A DNA stretch of 64,000 nucleotides from Streptococcus downei MFe28 (GCF_900459175.1 NZ_UHFA01000002.1:1674001-1738000); one strand, 5' to 3'; numbered from the stretch's first letter, positions 50,680 through 60,829 are shown. A program made the numbers and translations. The notes: generated by a model not told the origin, from the letters alone.

Positions 50680-52974
50680 TTACTTCTTCTCAATTGGAGC
50701 GACGCTTGCCAGGACCTTCTTGAGGCCGACTTCTGGGAATTTGATTTTGAGTTCCTGAGTCTTGCCAGTGCCTGAGACTTCTAGCACCGTGCCATCTCCC
50801 CATTTGCGGTGGTGGGCAATATCACCAATCTGCCAATCGACAGCGGATTTATCAGAAGCACCAGCCCCTTGGGCTTGGGCTACGGCTGGCCGAGCAGTCG
50901 CAAAGGATTTTGGTGCTGCTTGTGCCTTTCTGGTCTGCAAGGCTTGGGCCAGACTCATGCCTTGACCAAACTTAGTCTCTCCGCTATCACGATAGGTAGC
51001 GGCAAAGGAGCTATTGGCCGGCCTTGCCAGACCTTGGTAGTCCAGCAGGTCATCAGAAATTTCCCTGATAAAGCGAGTTGGTCGGTTGTAGTTGGATTTC
51101 CCAAAGAGGGTCCGGCTGTTGGCGTTGGTCAGGTAGAGGACTTCTTCTGCCCGAGTGATGCCGACATAGGCCAGGCGACGCTCTTCTTCCAATTCATCGG
51201 GGTCTTCGGCGGCTCGGCTGAGGGGGAAGACATTTTCCTCCATACCAATCAGAAAGACAACTGGGAATTCCAGTCCCTTAGCGGCATGCAGGGTCATGAG
51301 GGTGACTTCTGCCGACTCAACATCGCCATCATCGGTATCAGCAATCAGAGCCAAGTCATTGAGGAAACGGCTAAGCTTGTCCAGACCAGCCTCATCTTCT
51401 GGGGCATCGTCCTTGTTCTCATCGAAATTCTTGGTAACGGTCAGGAATTCTTCAATATTTTCAATTCGTGCTTGACTTTCCAAGGTATTTTGCACCTGGA
51501 GGGCCTCCAAATAGCCTGTCTTGTCCAAGACCGCTTCAACCAATTCGGTCAGACTATAGTTGTCCAAATCAGCCCGCAGATTGAGCAGACTATTGGCCAA
51601 ATCCCAGACGGCTTGGGCAGCCTTGCCCTTGATAGGAGAAAGCATAATTTGCTCGGAAGCTTCCAGCAGGCTGAGATTCTGCTCTAGAGCAAAAGTCCGA
51701 ATTTTCTCCAGCGTTCCTGGTCCCACACCCCGCTTGGGTTCATTGACAATCCGCTCATAGCTGATATTGTCATGGGTATTGGCTATAACATTGAGGTAGG
51801 AAATGACATCACGAATTTCCTTACGGCTGTAGAACTTGGTGCCCCCGACCATGGTGTAGGGGATGTTGGACTTGAGCAGGGCTTCTTCAATGGTCCGCGA
51901 CTGGGCATTGGTCCGATAGAGGACAGCGAAGTCCTTGAAATCACGCCTATTTTCCCTGACCTCTTGGTCAATGGTTGAGGCAACAAAGACAGCTTCATCC
52001 CTTTCATCATGAGCCTGATAATAAACAATTTCTTGTCCCTCATCATTTTGGGTCCAGAGTTTCTTGGGTCTGCGGTTGCGATTATTGTTGATGACATCGT
52101 TGGCCGCTTGGAGAATCTTCTTGGTAGAGCGATAATTTTCCTCCAGAAGAACGACCTTGGCTTCAGGATAATCCTTTTCAAAATCTAGGATATTCTGCAT
52201 ATCAGCCCCCCGCCAGCCGTAGATGGATTGGTCGGCATCACCGACAACACAAATATTCTTAAAACGGGAAGCCAAAAGCTTAACCAGCTGATACTGGGCG
52301 TGGTTGGTATCTTGATACTCATCGACATGGATATACTGGTAACGCTGTTGGTAGTAGGCTAGGACATCAGGATTGCTGTCAAAGAGCCGCAAAGTCAGCA
52401 TAATCAGGTCATCAAAGTCCATGGCCTCGCTGCGACGAAGTTCTTCCTGATAGGCCTTGTAGCACTTGGCCACAATCTGGGTGTACATATCCCCTGCCTG
52501 CTGCTCATAAGCCACTTCATCAATCAGGTCATTTTTGGCATTAGAAATGGTGCCCAGAATAGCCCTCTCATTCCACTTCTTAGAATCCATGTTGAAACCC
52601 TTGATAATCCGTTTCATCAGGGTGCGTTGCTCACCGGGATCGACAATGGTAAAATTGCGGTCGTAGCCGATATGGTCGGCCTCCCGTCGTAAAATTCGCA
52701 CACACATGGAGTGGAAGGTGGCAATCAGGGTTTCTTCGGTGGCTGGATTGAGGAGCATGGCTCGCTCCCGCATTTCCCTGGCTGCCTTATTGGTAAAGGT
52801 AATGGCCAAAATATTCCAGGGATTAACCATTTTTTCATCAATTAAATAGGCAATCCTATGGGTCAGGACTCGGGTCTTACCAGAACCGGCCCCAGCCATA
52901 ATCAAAAGCGGCCCCTGAGTAGTTCTGACCGCTTCTGCTTGCTTGTCGTTCATTCCATTCAATAAAGGATTCAT
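50680..52974 (-). CDS. pcrA: ATP-dependent DNA helicase PcrA
   Basis: 764 aa. UvrD/Rep superfamily 1 helicase for repair and recombination control. Q-motif and Walker [21 protein letters not shown] (about 25-44), Walker [17 protein letters not shown], motif [20 protein letters not shown], motif [21 protein letters not shown]-terminal Tudor-like tail [18 protein letters not shown] binds RNA polymerase in PcrA proteins. AAGGA precedes the start; a GTG one codon upstream is less likely. Confidence 0.97.
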   Translation of the reverse strand: MNPLLNGMNDKQAEAVRTTQGPLLIMAGAGSGKTRVLTHRIAYLIDEKMVNPWNILAITFTNKAAREMRERAMLLNPATEETLIATFHSMCVRILRREADHIGYDRNFTIVDPGEQRTLMKRIIKGFNMDSKKWNERAILGTISNAKNDLIDEVAYEQQAGDMYTQIVAKCYKAYQEELRRSEAMDFDDLIMLTLRLFDSNPDVLAYYQQRYQYIHVDEYQDTNHAQYQLVKLLASRFKNICVVGDADQSIYGWRGADMQNILDFEKDYPEAKVVLLEENYRSTKKILQAANDVINNNRNRRPKKLWTQNDEGQEIVYYQAHDERDEAVFVASTIDQEVRENRRDFKDFAVLYRTNAQSRTIEEALLKSNIPYTMVGGTKFYSRKEIRDVISYLNVIANTHDNISYERIVNEPKRGVGPGTLEKIRTFALEQNLSLLEASEQIMLSPIKGKAAQAVWDLANSLLNLRADLDNYSLTELVEAVLDKTGYLEALQVQNTLESQARIENIEEFLTVTKNFDENKDDAPEDEAGLDKLSRFLNDLALIADTDDGDVESAEVTLMTLHAAKGLEFPVVFLIGMEENVFPLSRAAEDPDELEEERRLAYVGITRAEEVLYLTNANSRTLFGKSNYNRPTRFIREISDDLLDYQGLARPANSSFAATYRDSGETKFGQGMSLAQALQTRKAQAAPKSFATARPAVAQAQGAGASDKSAVDWQIGDIAHHRKWGDGTVLEVSGTGKTQELKIKFPEVGLKKVLASVAPIEKK

Positions 52975-53040
52975 CACATTTTTCCTTATAAGTAAGATTT
53001 CACGGACAAAGCAAGTCTATTATTGATATTTAGACTTGCT

Positions 53041-53260
53041 ACAAAAACCGCTAGAGCGTTTTTTATGTCCCTGACTAACTCCGCTAAAGCAATATTATAG
53101 TTTGCTTTAGCTTCGTATCGCAAAGCCGTTAAGCAACTCAATGGATTAGAAAGGTATGGGAGGCCTTTTTAACCCGAGCCTGAAAATGAAAAGGCGAGGT
53201 GGAAAGCAGGTGATGGAGTAGCGGACTCCAAGCCTGCTTTATCTTTTTCCAAAGAGTTTT
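53041..53260. other. structured gene-free stretch upstream of pcrA, candidate ncRNA or long leader
   Basis: Three strong hairpins and no gene: AAAAACCGCTAGAGCGTTTTTT (53043-53064); GCTAAAGCAA..TTGCTTTAGC (53083-53111); and nested AAAGCAGG..TGGAGT..ACTCCA..CCTGCTTT followed by ATCTTTTT (about 53201-53250), which resembles a plus-strand terminator. Confidence 0.45.
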
Positions 53261-53370
53261 AGGCGTGTTCATTTCAATTTCGCCCTAAAATTATAACACA
53301 AATCCGCTTGGGTTACTAAAAAGTTGGAGGGGGAAATTTGCTAATGAAATCATTCAAGGTTAGAGTCTTA

Positions 53371-53449
53371 TACGCAATAAAAATCAAAATCCCGAATAGA
53401 TGATGTAGCTTATTTGTATAGAATTCAGATTTTGATTTTTATTGAGTAC
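53371..53449. repeat. 79-bp element with RUP-like ends (copy G)
   Basis: Ends are near-perfect inverted repeats, TACGCAATAAAAATCAAAAT and, read inward from the other side, TACTCAATAAAAATCAAAAT. The interior differs from the 103-bp copies. Small non-coding MITE. Confidence 0.7.
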
Positions 53450-53463
53450 TATTTCCTTAATCA

Positions 53464-53500
53464 CAAAAAAGAAGAAGCCCAGTTCAACTGGACCTCTCCT
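53464..53500 (-). terminator. terminator after the small basic protein gene
   Basis: Minus strand: GGTCCAGTTGAACTGGGC then TTCTTCTTTTTT. Confidence 0.65.
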
Positions 53501-53582
53501 CGGAGATTATGAAAAAGAAAAGTTTATTTAGGATGACTATAGTATAGCGACTCTTACTTAAATGAGACTAAAGAAACTCCTG

Positions 53583-54017
53583 TTAGCCGATTTTTTCTAA
53601 AGATTTGCGGTAGCGCAACCGCCAGCGGTAATAATCCAGAGAAATGGTCATCTTGTTTCGCCAGTTAAAATCATGGCGGAGAAAGCGCAGGCTCTGGCGA
53701 AAGTGCTTGAGACCAGCTGTCTGCCAATTTTCTCTGGTCAAAAACTGCCCCCTGGTTCGCCAATACTGCTCTTCATAGCGGTAATAGAGCTTGCGAACCC
53801 GGGCCAGATGCATGAGGGGCTGGTAGTTATTGGCCTCCTTATAGACATCGGTGGGAACATTGATAAGAGCACCGTAGAGCAGATTTTTCCAGTCCTTGGG
53901 ATGCTCGTGAAAATATATCCGCATGGGCTTTTGCAGGTCACGGGGAAGCTGATAATGCCAGCGTTTGCCATTTAAAAATTCCACTTGCACATAAAATATC
54001 TTCTTTCGTCTTGACAT
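53583..54017 (-). CDS. uncharacterised small basic protein
   Basis: 144 aa from ATG 54017 (GGGAGGAGAGAG upstream), rich in Arg, Tyr and Trp (for example YYRYEEQYWRTRGQFL and RFLRHDFNWRNKM). No signal or membrane segment. Starts 70 nt after malR on the same strand and has its own -10 (TATAAT, minus strand, about 54050). Family not recognised. Confidence 0.65.
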   Translation of the reverse strand: MSRRKKIFYVQVEFLNGKRWHYQLPRDLQKPMRIYFHEHPKDWKNLLYGALINVPTDVYKEANNYQPLMHLARVRKLYYRYEEQYWRTRGQFLTRENWQTAGLKHFRQSLRFLRHDFNWRNKMTISLDYYRWRLRYRKSLEKIG

Positions 54018-54087
54018 GAGCTCTCTCCTCCCACTTAAAACTAGAGCCATTATAGCAAAAATTTTAAGTCAAGGGTGGTGCTTTAGC

Positions 54088-55107
54088 TTAAGATTTTCGG
54101 ATATTTTTGACACTTTCACGTTTTTTTAGGTCAAAGGGAACCAGTACCTTGGCCCTGACCTTGGACTTTTGTTGAACCAAAGCCCAAACCCGCTCAAAGG
54201 CAATTCGCCCCAAATTTTTAATATTGATATCAAAGGAGGTTAAATAGGGGTGAAGAATCTGGGCATAGGCTGAATTATTGAAAGACACTAGGGACAAGTC
54301 CTCAGGCACGCGCAAACCGTGGAGGTTAAAAAATTCCATGACCTTAAGGGCCGTCAAATCATCGATAACAACCAAGGCGCTGATAGCCTGGCTCTGGACA
54401 TAATCCAAGAGCTTGTCTAGAGTCTTACTATCCGACTTATCAAATAAAAAGGACGGGTGTCGGGGCAAATCATTTAAACTAGTGCCAATCCCGTAGCCGA
54501 TATAGCGCTCCAGGTAGACCTCGCTGGTCAGGTCATCTGTGATAAAGAGAATATTGCGGTGACCCATTTGGACCAAATGGTCAACAGCTGTGCGGGCCAT
54601 GAGCTTATTGTCATTGTCAACATAGGTGGTTTCGTTTTCATAATCAACAGGTGTTCCCAGCACGACAAAGGGGATTTGATTGGCCAGAAGAAATTTCTGG
54701 ACGGGGTCATCTGCCATGGTATAAAGCACGATAAAGCCGTCCACCCGTTTTTCCGCGTACATTCGCTTGATTTGCTCCTCCAACTCTTGGACCGAAGGAC
54801 CTACAGCAATCGATACCGTATAGTTGTTCTCCTTAGCTTCATGATTAATCACCGTCATGATTTCCATGTTGAAGGGCTGACTGTGACGCTCCTGTTTGGT
54901 GATGGGCGGAAAGACCAAACCGATGGCCTGGCTATCATTACTGGCCAGCATCTTAGCAGCAATATTGGGAACATAGCCCAGTTCCTTCATGGCCTTATTA
55001 ACCCTGTCCTTGGTCTTTTGGGAAATGGCAGAGCTATCCTGCAGGGTTCGGCTGACCGTAGAAGGACTGACACCAGCTCGTTCGGCTACATCCTTGATGG
55101 TTACCAT
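54088..55107 (-). CDS. malR: LacI-family maltose operon repressor
   Basis: 339 aa. N-terminal helix-turn-helix MVTIKDVAERAGVSPSTVSR and hinge VPNIAAKMLAS; the periplasmic-binding-type sensor domain follows (about 60-335). Expected to bind the LacI-type operators at 57.0-57.2 kb and release with maltodextrin. Downstream of the alpha-glucosidase gene. Confidence 0.9.
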   Translation of the reverse strand: MVTIKDVAERAGVSPSTVSRTLQDSSAISQKTKDRVNKAMKELGYVPNIAAKMLASNDSQAIGLVFPPITKQERHSQPFNMEIMTVINHEAKENNYTVSIAVGPSVQELEEQIKRMYAEKRVDGFIVLYTMADDPVQKFLLANQIPFVVLGTPVDYENETTYVDNDNKLMARTAVDHLVQMGHRNILFITDDLTSEVYLERYIGYGIGTSLNDLPRHPSFLFDKSDSKTLDKLLDYVQSQAISALVVIDDLTALKVMEFFNLHGLRVPEDLSLVSFNNSAYAQILHPYLTSFDINIKNLGRIAFERVWALVQQKSKVRAKVLVPFDLKKRESVKNIRKS

Positions 55108-55287
55108 AATATTTGCCTCCTTTCAAAACTTTCTGATAATCTCCCAACCTGGCTCCCCTACTCCTAAGGTAAGGCTGTTCTAAACCTGTTTTATTTCCGC
55201 TAGTCCTAGAAACCAGCTAGGGCTAATCTCAAATCGACCCTCTGAAGTAAAGAAGGGACTTTTTCGCCATTGTACAACTTGTGACCT

Positions 55288-55304
55288 AAAAGCTCAACCA
55301 GGGA
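55288..55304 (-). terminator. possible weak terminator between alpha-glucosidase gene and malR
   Basis: Minus strand: AGCTC CCTGGTT GAGCTTTT, only 5 bp of stem and a short U-run. The 55108-55336 gap otherwise shows no gene. Confidence 0.35.
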
Positions 55305-55336
55305 GCTGAGGCTAGCTGTTTTTCCCGAACATTCCC

Positions 55337-56971
55337 TTATTTTCTGGAACGAACATAGACATGGTAGTCATAAGCATCTAAATCAAGCTGGTCCTGCAAG
55401 ATTAGAGGTTGGTTGAACAAATCCAGCTCCTGCCACTCTGCCAGGTCCAGGTTGGATAAGTCTAGGGTCAACTTTTGCGGAGCTAGGTTGACTAAAATCA
55501 GATAAGCTTTGTCATCCAGCTCCCTCTGGTAGGCAAAAACTCGGTCTTGGCCTGTCTCTAGAGCAGAAAAACTCCCTCGGCTAATGACAGCTTCCTGGTG
55601 GCGAAGGGCAATCAAACGCTTATAGAGATAAAAGAGTGAGCCTTCTTGGGCCATTTGGGACTGGACATTTCTGGTCTGGTAATTGCTGTTGAGCACCATC
55701 CAAGGCTGACCAGTCGTAAAGCCAGCTTGAGGGCTGGCATCCCACTGCATGGGCAAGCGAGCGTGATCTCGACTCCACTGGGTAGCCTGAGCTAGGGCTT
55801 CCTTTTCACTCAGTCCCTGGGCCAGCAAGTCCTGGTAGGTCAGCTTGACACTTCTTGAGTCTATCTGGTCTGCTGAGGTAAAGAGGCCATTGGTCATACC
55901 TATCTCTTGCCCCTGAAAGATTAGGGGGGTGCCTCTCAGGAGGAAATAGGCGACAGCAAAAGCCTTTGCGCAAGCTTGGCTAGCATCCCCAAAGGCAGAA
56001 ATAATTCGGGGAATATCATGATTTTCCAGATAGAGGGCATTCCAGCCTCGCTGGCTCAAGTCCTCCTGCCAGCGCTTAAGAACGGCAATTAGGCCTGCCA
56101 CATCACCTTGATTATCTGGGGTGCGACGATTATGCTCCCACTCAATAATCATGGTCATAAAGCCAGTTTCTGCATCGGTCCAAGCTGGCGCCTCTTGACT
56201 GGTAACACCAGAGGCTTCGCCAACACTCAAGGCTCCATAGTGATCAAAGATGGCCTTGATTTCAGTCATATAGCTTTCGATTCCCTTGACATTCATAAAG
56301 GGAGCCCAAGGGCCGTCTCCTTCCCAAGATTTGATTTGAAAATCCCAGGGCTCTTTCTGAAGGTGACTGATGGCATCCAAGCGAAAACCATCCAGGCCAA
56401 AGTCTAACCAGTAGGCAATCATCTGATAGATTTCCTGGCGTAGACGGGGATTTTTCCAATTCAGGTCGGGTTGTTTGGCATCAAAAATATGGAAATAGGC
56501 TTCTTGGGTTTTCTCGTCGTAAGTCCAAGCCGAAGTCCCCTGAAAGGACTTCCAATTATTGGGCATTTTATCAGGACTGGCAGCTTGCCAAAGATAGTAG
56601 TCACGGTAAGGATTATCCTTAGACTTTCTGGCTTCCTTAAACCAAGGGTGCTGGTCCGAAGTGTGATTAACCACTAAATCCATGATAACCTTTAACCCTA
56701 GTGCGTGGGCCTGTTTTAATAATTCCCTTAAATCATCCAAGGTCCCAAATTCAGGATTGATAGCATAATAGTCGGAAATATCATAGCCATTATCTACCAT
56801 TGGAGAGGCATAGACAGGGTTAATCCAAATCACATCAATTCCCAGTTCTTTTAGATAGGGAAGTTTTTCAAGAATACCTGGCAGATCTCCCTTGCCATCC
56901 CCATTACTATCCTTAAAGGAACGGGGATAAATTTGATAAATCGTCGCCTCTTGCCACCACTTGTCAGCCAT
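55337..56971 (-). CDS. GH13 alpha-glucosidase (oligo-1,6-/maltodextrin glucosidase)
   Basis: 544 aa. (beta/alpha)8 hydrolase: start WWQEATIYQIYPRSFKDSNG; nucleophile Asp in GLDGFRLDAISHL (about 200); acid/base Glu in LSVGEASGV (about 252); third Asp in LENHDIPRI (about 326). GH13 subfamily 31 type acting on alpha-1,6 or alpha-1,4 ends of imported oligosaccharides; no signal, so cytoplasmic. Divergent from malX with shared operators. Whether it prefers isomaltose-type or maltose-type substrates is open. Confidence 0.92.
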   Translation of the reverse strand: MADKWWQEATIYQIYPRSFKDSNGDGKGDLPGILEKLPYLKELGIDVIWINPVYASPMVDNGYDISDYYAINPEFGTLDDLRELLKQAHALGLKVIMDLVVNHTSDQHPWFKEARKSKDNPYRDYYLWQAASPDKMPNNWKSFQGTSAWTYDEKTQEAYFHIFDAKQPDLNWKNPRLRQEIYQMIAYWLDFGLDGFRLDAISHLQKEPWDFQIKSWEGDGPWAPFMNVKGIESYMTEIKAIFDHYGALSVGEASGVTSQEAPAWTDAETGFMTMIIEWEHNRRTPDNQGDVAGLIAVLKRWQEDLSQRGWNALYLENHDIPRIISAFGDASQACAKAFAVAYFLLRGTPLIFQGQEIGMTNGLFTSADQIDSRSVKLTYQDLLAQGLSEKEALAQATQWSRDHARLPMQWDASPQAGFTTGQPWMVLNSNYQTRNVQSQMAQEGSLFYLYKRLIALRHQEAVISRGSFSALETGQDRVFAYQRELDDKAYLILVNLAPQKLTLDLSNLDLAEWQELDLFNQPLILQDQLDLDAYDYHVYVRSRK

Positions 56972-56992
56972 AGCCTACCTCCAAAATAACTT

Positions 56993-57007
56993 TGTAAGCG
57001 TTTTACT
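56993..57007. promoter_or_regulatory. cre/LacI-type operator 1
   Basis: TGTAAGCGTTTTACT, close to the cre consensus, just upstream of the alpha-glucosidase start and downstream of its -10. Confidence 0.65.
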
Positions 57008-57014
57008 TGATTCT

Positions 57015-57043
57015 AATGTAGCACCTATTTTTCAAAAATGCAA
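57015..57043 (-). promoter_or_regulatory. alpha-glucosidase promoter
   Basis: Minus strand: -35 TTGCAT (57038-57043), 17-nt spacer, extended -10 TGCTACATT (-10 at 57015-57020). Confidence 0.65.
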
Positions 57044-57050
57044 GAGTTTC

Positions 57051-57064
57051 TGCAAGCGATTGCA
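57051..57064. promoter_or_regulatory. LacI-type operator 2
   Basis: TGCAAGCGATTGCA, a near-perfect dyad (TGCAA/TTGCA) between the two divergent promoters. Confidence 0.7.
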
Positions 57065-57173
57065 TTGAAAATTTGTAATCTTTGTAAAAATCTCCCTAGG
57101 CCTCTAACTACCCTCTTTAAGAGGCTTCCACTAACTTTTCCGTAAAATCATTTAAAAATTTTTCTAAAAATAC

Positions 57174-57202
57174 TTGACTTTTTTTGCAAACGATTTCATA
57201 AT
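57174..57202 (+). promoter_or_regulatory. malX promoter with LacI-type operator 3
   Basis: -35 TTGACT (57174-57179), 17-nt spacer, -10 CATAAT (57197-57202). TGCAAACGATTTCA (57185-57198) lies in the spacer, ideal for repression by MalR or CcpA. Confidence 0.75.
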
Positions 57203-57244
57203 AAGAGTGTAAATTAAATTTTTATGTTTTAGGAGGAAATAAAC

Positions 57245-58471
57245 ATGAAAAAATGGAAAAAGATTGTTGCAGGTGGAGTCGCTCTTCTATCTGTTGCAAC
57301 TCTAGCAGCTTGTTCTGGTAACAAGTCTTCTGACACAACCCTTAAGCTCTGGGTTCCAACCGGTGCCAAAAATTCTTATTCGGCAACCGTCAAGGAATTT
57401 GAAAAGAATAATAAGGGCATTAAGATTGAAGTCAAGGAGTCCAATGACTCTAAGGCACAAGAGGTTGTTTCCAAAGATGCTGCCGCTGCTGCTGATGTCT
57501 TCTCCATGCCTCACGACCAACTGGGTCAGCTGGTAGAAGCCAAAATCATCCAACCAATTCCTGACAAGTATGTCAAGGAAGTCAAGGCCAACAATGTTGA
57601 AAATGCCGTAACTGGTGCCCAATATAAGGGCAAAACCTATGCTTTCCCATTTGGAGTTGAATCGCAAGTTCTCCTCTATAATAAAAATAAATTATCTGCT
57701 GAAGATGTAAAATCTTATGAAACCATGACCTCTAAGGCCAAATTTGGTAACAGCTTCAACGAAGTCAATGCTTATTCTGTTGCACCTCTGATGTTATCAG
57801 TCGGTAACACCCTCTTCGGAGCTAACGGTGAAGATGCTAAGGGAACCAATTGGGCAAACGAAAAAGGTGTTGCGGTTATGCAATGGCTGGCTGATCAAAA
57901 GAACAATTCTGGTTTTGTTAATGTTCCTGACAATGAAGCTGTTTCTAAATTCGGTAACGGCGCAGTTGATGCCATCGAAACTGGTCCTTGGAACTACCCA
58001 GATGCAGTTAAAGCACTTGGCAAAGATAAGATGGGCGTAGCTGTTTACCCAACCGTTAAAATCGGTGACCAAGAAGTCCAACAAAAGGCCTTCATGGGGG
58101 TTAAACTCTATGCCGTTAACCAAGCTCCTGCCAAGGGTAATGCCAAACGTATCGCTGCTGCTTACAAGTTGGCTTCTTACCTGACTTCTAAAGATAGTCA
58201 AGCCAACCAATTCAAGACTCGTAGCATCGTCCCTTCAAACAAGCAAGTTCAATCCTCAAGTGCTGTAACGTCTGACCCATTGGCTAAGGTTGTGGCAACC
58301 ATGACTAGCTCAAGCGACTACACGGTCGTTATGCCTAAGATTAGCCAAATGTCAACCTTCTGGAATGTTTCAGCTCCTCTGCTTAGCGGACCTTACTCTG
58401 GTAAAATTGCTCCAGCTGACTACATGGCTAAACTGAAACAATTTGATGAAGACTTGGCTGCAACCAAATAA
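57245..58471 (+). CDS. malX: maltose/maltodextrin ABC transporter binding lipoprotein
   Basis: 408 aa. Lipoprotein signal with lipobox LAAC (Cys23). Family 1 solute-binding protein: LKLWVPTGAKNSYSATVKEF then FPFGVESQVLLYNK and AIETGPWNYPDAV. Captures maltodextrins outside and delivers them to MalF-MalG. AGGAGG 7 nt before the ATG. First and probably most expressed gene of the operon, with an intercistronic hairpin behind it. Confidence 0.95.
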   Translation: MKKWKKIVAGGVALLSVATLAACSGNKSSDTTLKLWVPTGAKNSYSATVKEFEKNNKGIKIEVKESNDSKAQEVVSKDAAAAADVFSMPHDQLGQLVEAKIIQPIPDKYVKEVKANNVENAVTGAQYKGKTYAFPFGVESQVLLYNKNKLSAEDVKSYETMTSKAKFGNSFNEVNAYSVAPLMLSVGNTLFGANGEDAKGTNWANEKGVAVMQWLADQKNNSGFVNVPDNEAVSKFGNGAVDAIETGPWNYPDAVKALGKDKMGVAVYPTVKIGDQEVQQKAFMGVKLYAVNQAPAKGNAKRIAAAYKLASYLTSKDSQANQFKTRSIVPSNKQVQSSSAVTSDPLAKVVATMTSSSDYTVVMPKISQMSTFWNVSAPLLSGPYSGKIAPADYMAKLKQFDEDLAATK

Positions 58472-58500
58472 GTCTCATACCTTTCTTAAATAGAAATGAC

Positions 58501-58529
58501 CGGGAGGTTGGGATAGGAATCCTAACCTC
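58501..58529 (+). terminator. intercistronic stem-loop between malX and malF
   Basis: GGGAGGTTGGGATAGGAATC CTAACCTCC: stem of about 12 bp without a full U-run. Fits partial termination or 3' protection that makes malX mRNA exceed malFG. Confidence 0.7.
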
Positions 58530-58618
58530 CTTATCTTATCTTGAGAGAAATGAACATACTGGTCATGGATAGCCCCTGACCAGATGGTATTGTTTGCATT
58601 ACCTTTTGGAGGTTACAC

Positions 58619-59980
58619 ATGAACAACTCTAACTACTACGAAAAGGTTCCTGTGCGAGAGGCCCTCAAGAAGGGGGGCTTAGACATTAAACTGTCTGCCA
58701 TCATTATGGGAACGCCCAATCTCGCTAATAAGCAGATTATTAAAGGACTCCTTTTTCTCCTTTCAGAAATTGTCTTTCTGATTAGCTTGGTCCTACAGGT
58801 CATTCCGGCCTTTAAGGGCTTGATTACCCTAGGTACCCACACCCAAGGGACGGTTACCGAAAAAGTCGACGGGATTGAAATTACCAAGACCGTTGAAGGA
58901 GACAATTCCATGCTGCTCCTAATTTTTGGGATTGCTGCCATCGTCTTCTGCTGTGTCTTTGCCTACATCTACTGGTGTAATCTAAAGAGTGCCCGCAATC
59001 TTTACGTCATGAAATCTGAAGGGCTCAAGGTTCCTAGCTTTAAGGAAGATTTTTCCAGCCTGGCTGATGGTCGTTTCCATATGACCATGATGTCCATTCC
59101 CCTTCTGGGAGTGCTCCTCTTTACCATTGTCCCTCTGGTTTATATGGTCTGCCTGGCCTTTACCAACTTTGACCACAACCACCTCCCACCTGGAAGTCTC
59201 TTCCATTGGGTGGGCTTCTCAAACTTTGGTAATGTCCTGACCGGCCGGATGGCAGGTTCCTTCTTCCCAATCCTGACCTGGACCTTGATTTGGGCAGTCT
59301 TTGCAACCGTCACCAACTTCTTCTTCGGGATTGTTTTAGCCCTGATTATCAACACCAAGGGACTGAAATTCAAGAAGCTCTGGCGGACCATTTTCGTCAT
59401 CACCATTGCCGTGCCAATCTTCATTTCTCTTTTGATTATGAAGAACCTCCTGGCACCTGGCGGACCGCTCAATGAGCTCTTGATGAACTTTGGCTTGACC
59501 AATCATCCCCTGCCTTTCTTGACCAATCCAACTTGGGCCAAGGTTTCCATCATCATTGTCAATATGTGGGTCGGTATTCCTTATACCATGCTGGTTTCGA
59601 CTTCTATCATTATGAATCTGCCTCAGGAACAATTGGAGGCGGCTGAAATTGACGGGGCTAGCAAGTTCCAAATTTTCAAACGCATCACCTTCCCACAAAT
59701 CCTGATTATTATGACCCCTACCCTTATCCAACAGTTCATCGGTAATATCAATAACTTCAACGTTATCTACCTCCTGACTGGTGGTGGTCCAGATAACCCT
59801 AACTTCTATCAAGCGGGTTCAACCGACCTCTTGGTAACCTGGCTCTACAAGCTGACTGTTTCAGCCAAGGACTACAATCTAGCTTCCGTTATTGGTATCC
59901 TGATTTTCATCCTGTCTGCTGTCTTTAGTTTGCTGACCTACACAAGAACAAGTTCTTATAAGGAAGGGGCTGTCAAATAA
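58619..59980 (+). CDS. malF: maltodextrin ABC transporter permease
   Basis: 453 aa, eight or so membrane helices, with an N-terminal extension and an outside loop (about 75-95). EAA motif EQLEAAEIDGASKFQIFKRI (about 339-358) docks the ATPase. GGAGG precedes the ATG; the stop overlaps malG by one base. Confidence 0.95.
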   Translation: MNNSNYYEKVPVREALKKGGLDIKLSAIIMGTPNLANKQIIKGLLFLLSEIVFLISLVLQVIPAFKGLITLGTHTQGTVTEKVDGIEITKTVEGDNSMLLLIFGIAAIVFCCVFAYIYWCNLKSARNLYVMKSEGLKVPSFKEDFSSLADGRFHMTMMSIPLLGVLLFTIVPLVYMVCLAFTNFDHNHLPPGSLFHWVGFSNFGNVLTGRMAGSFFPILTWTLIWAVFATVTNFFFGIVLALIINTKGLKFKKLWRTIFVITIAVPIFISLLIMKNLLAPGGPLNELLMNFGLTNHPLPFLTNPTWAKVSIIIVNMWVGIPYTMLVSTSIIMNLPQEQLEAAEIDGASKFQIFKRITFPQILIIMTPTLIQQFIGNINNFNVIYLLTGGGPDNPNFYQAGSTDLLVTWLYKLTVSAKDYNLASVIGILIFILSAVFSLLTYTRTSSYKEGAVK

Positions 59981-60816
59981 TGAAAACCAAAAAACGTATC
60001 AATTTAAGTCTAACCTATATTTTGCTGATAATCCTATCCATTGTCTGGCTCTTCCCAATCTTTTGGGTAGTCTTGACCTCCTTCCGTGGCGAAGGGACGG
60101 CCTTTGTCAGCTACATTATTCCAAAAACTTTTACGCTAGATAACTATATCAAGCTCTTTAACAATGATTCCTTTCCTTTTGCTAGATGGTTCATGAACAC
60201 TTTGGTTGTTGCCATCTTCTCCTGTGTCATTTCGACCTTTATCACGGTGGCCATTGCCTATTCGCTCAGTCGGATTAAATTCAAGTACCGCAATGGCTTC
60301 TTGAAACTGGCCCTGGTTCTTAATATGTTCCCTGGCTTCATGTCCATGATTGCCATCTACTACATCCTCAAGGCCCTTGATTTGACGCAAACCTTGGCCG
60401 CTCTGGTACTGGTTTATTCAGCTGGAGCTGCCCTCGGCTTTTACATCGCCAAAGGTTTCTTCGATACCATTCCTTATTCCTTGGATGAATCAGCTATGAT
60501 TGATGGGGCAACCCGTAAGGACATCTTCTTTAAGATAACCCTGCCTCTGTCTAAGCCTATCATTGTCTATACGGCTCTGACTGCCTTTATCGCTCCTTGG
60601 ATGGACTTTATCTTTGCTAAGATTATCCTGGGCGATGCCACCGAAAAATACACCGTTGCTATCGGACTCTTTGCCATGTTGGAACAAGATACCATTAATG
60701 AATGGTTCAAGGCCTTCGCTGCTGGTTCCGTGATTATCGCTATCCCAATCACCCTCCTCTTCATGTATATGCAAAAGTACTACGTGGAAGGGATTACCAG
60801 CGGTTCGGTCAAATAA
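59980..60816 (+). CDS. malG: maltodextrin ABC transporter permease
   Basis: 278 aa, six membrane helices. EAA motif LDESAMIDGATRKDIFFKI (about 168-186). Coupled to malF by the one-base overlap. Confidence 0.95.
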   Translation: MKTKKRINLSLTYILLIILSIVWLFPIFWVVLTSFRGEGTAFVSYIIPKTFTLDNYIKLFNNDSFPFARWFMNTLVVAIFSCVISTFITVAIAYSLSRIKFKYRNGFLKLALVLNMFPGFMSMIAIYYILKALDLTQTLAALVLVYSAGAALGFYIAKGFFDTIPYSLDESAMIDGATRKDIFFKITLPLSKPIIVYTALTAFIAPWMDFIFAKIILGDATEKYTVAIGLFAMLEQDTINEWFKAFAAGSVIIAIPITLLFMYMQKYYVEGITSGSVK

Positions 60817-60829
60817 AGATACAGAGCCG

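Noticed and set aside
50809..51687. 292-codon plus-strand frame opposite pcrA
   Set aside because: Lies wholly within a clear helicase gene on the other strand and shows no recognisable domain.
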